Assembly: GCF_000220395.1 (NCBI RefSeq) | Contig: NW_004086472.1 | Span: 6,687-70,686, forward strand | From: Ichthyophthirius multifiliis | Taxonomy: Eukaryota; Ciliophora; Oligohymenophorea; Hymenostomatida | Length of the DNA: 64,000 bases | Direction of reading: 5' to 3' | Shown: in pieces, positions 62,519 through 64,000 of the stretch | How positions within the stretch are numbered: the first letter of the stretch is position 1 | Layout: every line of letters starts with the position of its first letter | Notes under the pieces: generated by a model | The model's database searches: none | What the model was told of the DNA's origin: nothing | What the model saw: the letters and a program-made list of their open reading frames with translations, nothing else | Translations under genes and position numbers: made by a program

Positions 62519-63349
62519 TCAATTTTTATTATTTTATTTAAACATAAAATATTAAACATCTAAATCTTATCCTAAATATAATTATTTTGTAATCACTGCA
62601 ATTTTTTCCATAACATTCATCTAATTAACCCCAAAACCTTTTCCTTAATAATTAGATGACGGTGTAGAAATAAGTCTATTTTAAAAGTCAATTTATATGC
62701 TTTTTCCTCCTCTTTCAAATACATTGCATCCTAAATTTTTTAAAATTTTAATAGCTTCTTAATTTTTCCAAAACTAAAATGCGATATCCCTATCATTACT
62801 TTATCCAGTTGTTAAAGAAGGTTTATATTTTTACAAAACTTTTCCTATAGTTATTGTACCTAACCCTAAAGTAATTATTGGCTTTTTTTATTTATGAAAA
62901 TCTAATATTATTTTTTCCAAGTCTTCATTTACGCTAAAATTTTCTTTTTTTTCTTAGTAATTAGTTAAATTTATTGCCACGCCTTGGCCTCCAGGTATAA
63001 ATAATGCCTAAAATTCATCAACATTTAATTATTTTAAAGTATTTATGTTTCCTCTTGATATTCTAGCAGATTCAATAATTGATTATGGAGGCGAAAAACA
63101 TTAAAAATTTGTTGTATTTTTGTCTAAATTTAACATTATAGAAACAGCGTCGTATAAATCAGTACCTTTTTTTAAGATTTATATGAATAAATTATAATAA
63201 AAATTACCTGTTTTATTCCCACATCCTGATAATATTATTGCAGCTTACTAAAAATCATTTTTATTTTATTGAGATATATTTTGATTTTTTAATGAAAATC
63301 TTTATATAATAATAGATTTTTATATTTTTATTGTTTATTTAATATTCAT
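62519..63349 (-). CDS. ES1/ElbB-type DJ-1/PfpI protein, probably mitochondrial
   Basis: Glutamine-amidotransferase-like fold of the ES1 (GATD3) and ElbB group. Matches: AAIILSGCGNKTGTDLYDAV (family LSGCGxxDGxExxEAV), FQCFSPPQ, ESARISRGNINTLKQLNVDE then FQALFIPGGQGVAINLTNYQ (family FPGGFGAAKNLS), VNEDLEKIILDFHKQKKPII, and the C-terminal STPSSNYQGKGFGVNQ where ElbB has STPAYM. The nucleophile-elbow Cys of ElbB (ICIAP) is absent: the strand reads ITLGLGTITIGK. The start MNIKQTIKIQKSIIIQRFS is basic without acidic residues, a good mitochondrial presequence, as in animal ES1. One intron at about 63157-63209. TGA at 62519. Confidence 0.88.
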
Positions 63350-63947
63350 TTTTATTAAAATAAAAATATTTTTATTATTTAAAAATAAAATATTTTTTAT
63401 AATTTAAAAATTATAAAATTAAAGTAAAAAAAATTTATTTAGAAAATATTAAAAATAAAAATAAAATTCATAAAATTTTTGCTTTTTATTTAATATTAAT
63501 AAATAAACATTATAAAAATATTGATATATTATTTTTAAATATAATATATAAATAATTTAAAAATTAAATATATTAATAAGTTTATTTTATATTTTAATAT
63601 TTTATAATTAAAAATTTAGTTACATAAAATTTAGATTTAAAGATAAAAATAAATTTTAAATTTATATTGTTTAAAAAGATTATTATAGAAATAATAATTT
63701 TTATATAAAAAAAAATATATGATATATTATTTAAAAAATATTGGTTTTATTTATAGATTATTTTTAAATTACATTCATAAAAAATATAAATATATTAGAC
63801 TAAAATTTATATATATATAAAAATTATAATTATATAAATTACTATATAAAATATATAATAAAAATAATGTTAGTTATATAATAAAAAAATAAAAAATAAA
63901 AAATAAATATAATAAGATATAAATTTATATATTTAAAAATATAAATA

Positions 63948-63992
<45 letters not shown>

Positions 63993-64000
63993 TTTAATTA
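63350..64000. other. A+T region at the window end
   Basis: Promoter side of the ES1-like gene followed by plain A/T with a TA run at 63953-63982. No gene seen. Confidence 0.6.

Noticed and set aside
1-64000. Micronuclear-limited DNA or transposons
   Set aside because: No transposase, reverse transcriptase or terminal repeats were seen and genes are continuous apart from short introns, as expected for macronuclear DNA.

Overview
The window reads as macronuclear DNA of an oligohymenophorean ciliate. TAA and TAG stand for glutamine inside recognisable proteins and TGA is the only terminator (for example CEP19, VPS29, WDR92, SAE1). The DNA is overwhelmingly A+T, and introns are short GT...AG stretches, mostly 22 to 80 nt with some longer TA-rich ones. 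Ichthyophthirius or a Tetrahymena relative is the closest type I know; the species is an inference. Any translation that treats TAA/TAG as stop breaks the real genes into shadows, so the genes here were read by hand with the ciliate code. No viral, LTR or other mobile element and no CRISPR was seen.

Layout. 0-15 kb: CEP19 (+), an MGGC coiled-coil protein (-), a DHHC palmitoyltransferase (+), a coiled-coil protein (-), a B-box-like protein (+), an NT-C2 coiled-coil protein (+) and a small unknown (-). 15-34 kb: a DegT/DnrJ aminotransferase (-), TTC12 (+), a cytosolic carboxypeptidase (+), a PH-TTC39 fusion (-), SAE1/AOS1 (-) and WDR92/DNAAF10 (-). 35-46 kb: an unknown 620-residue protein (-), a coiled-coil protein (+), a YbaK-type deacylase (+), an unknown intronless protein (+), a flavin amine oxidase (+) and a calpain-like protein without its catalytic residues (+). 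46-64 kb: fRMsr (-), an IQCH-like ATP-grasp protein (-), a coiled-coil protein (+), a small membrane protein (+), a Gln-rich protein (-), a cyclic-nucleotide-binding protein (-), a SLC66A2-like PQ-loop protein (-), VPS29 (-), a selenocysteine tRNA (-) and an ES1/ElbB-type DJ-1 family protein (-).

Function. Several neighbours belong to the cilium or basal body: CEP19, TTC12 and WDR92 (both cytoplasmic dynein-arm assembly factors), the CCP (tubulin tail processing) and the IQCH-like protein. The rest are housekeeping genes: retromer, SUMO activation, palmitoylation, methionine-sulfoxide repair and tRNA-Sec. Genes are packed on both strands with A+T-only spacers of about 0.1 to 2 kb.

Quality note. 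At least eight coding regions need exactly one extra base at an A-run (or T-run on the other strand) to stay in frame. This looks like systematic homopolymer under-calling in the assembly, although slippage at A-runs is not excluded. Exon boundaries given here were chosen by eye and many are approximate.
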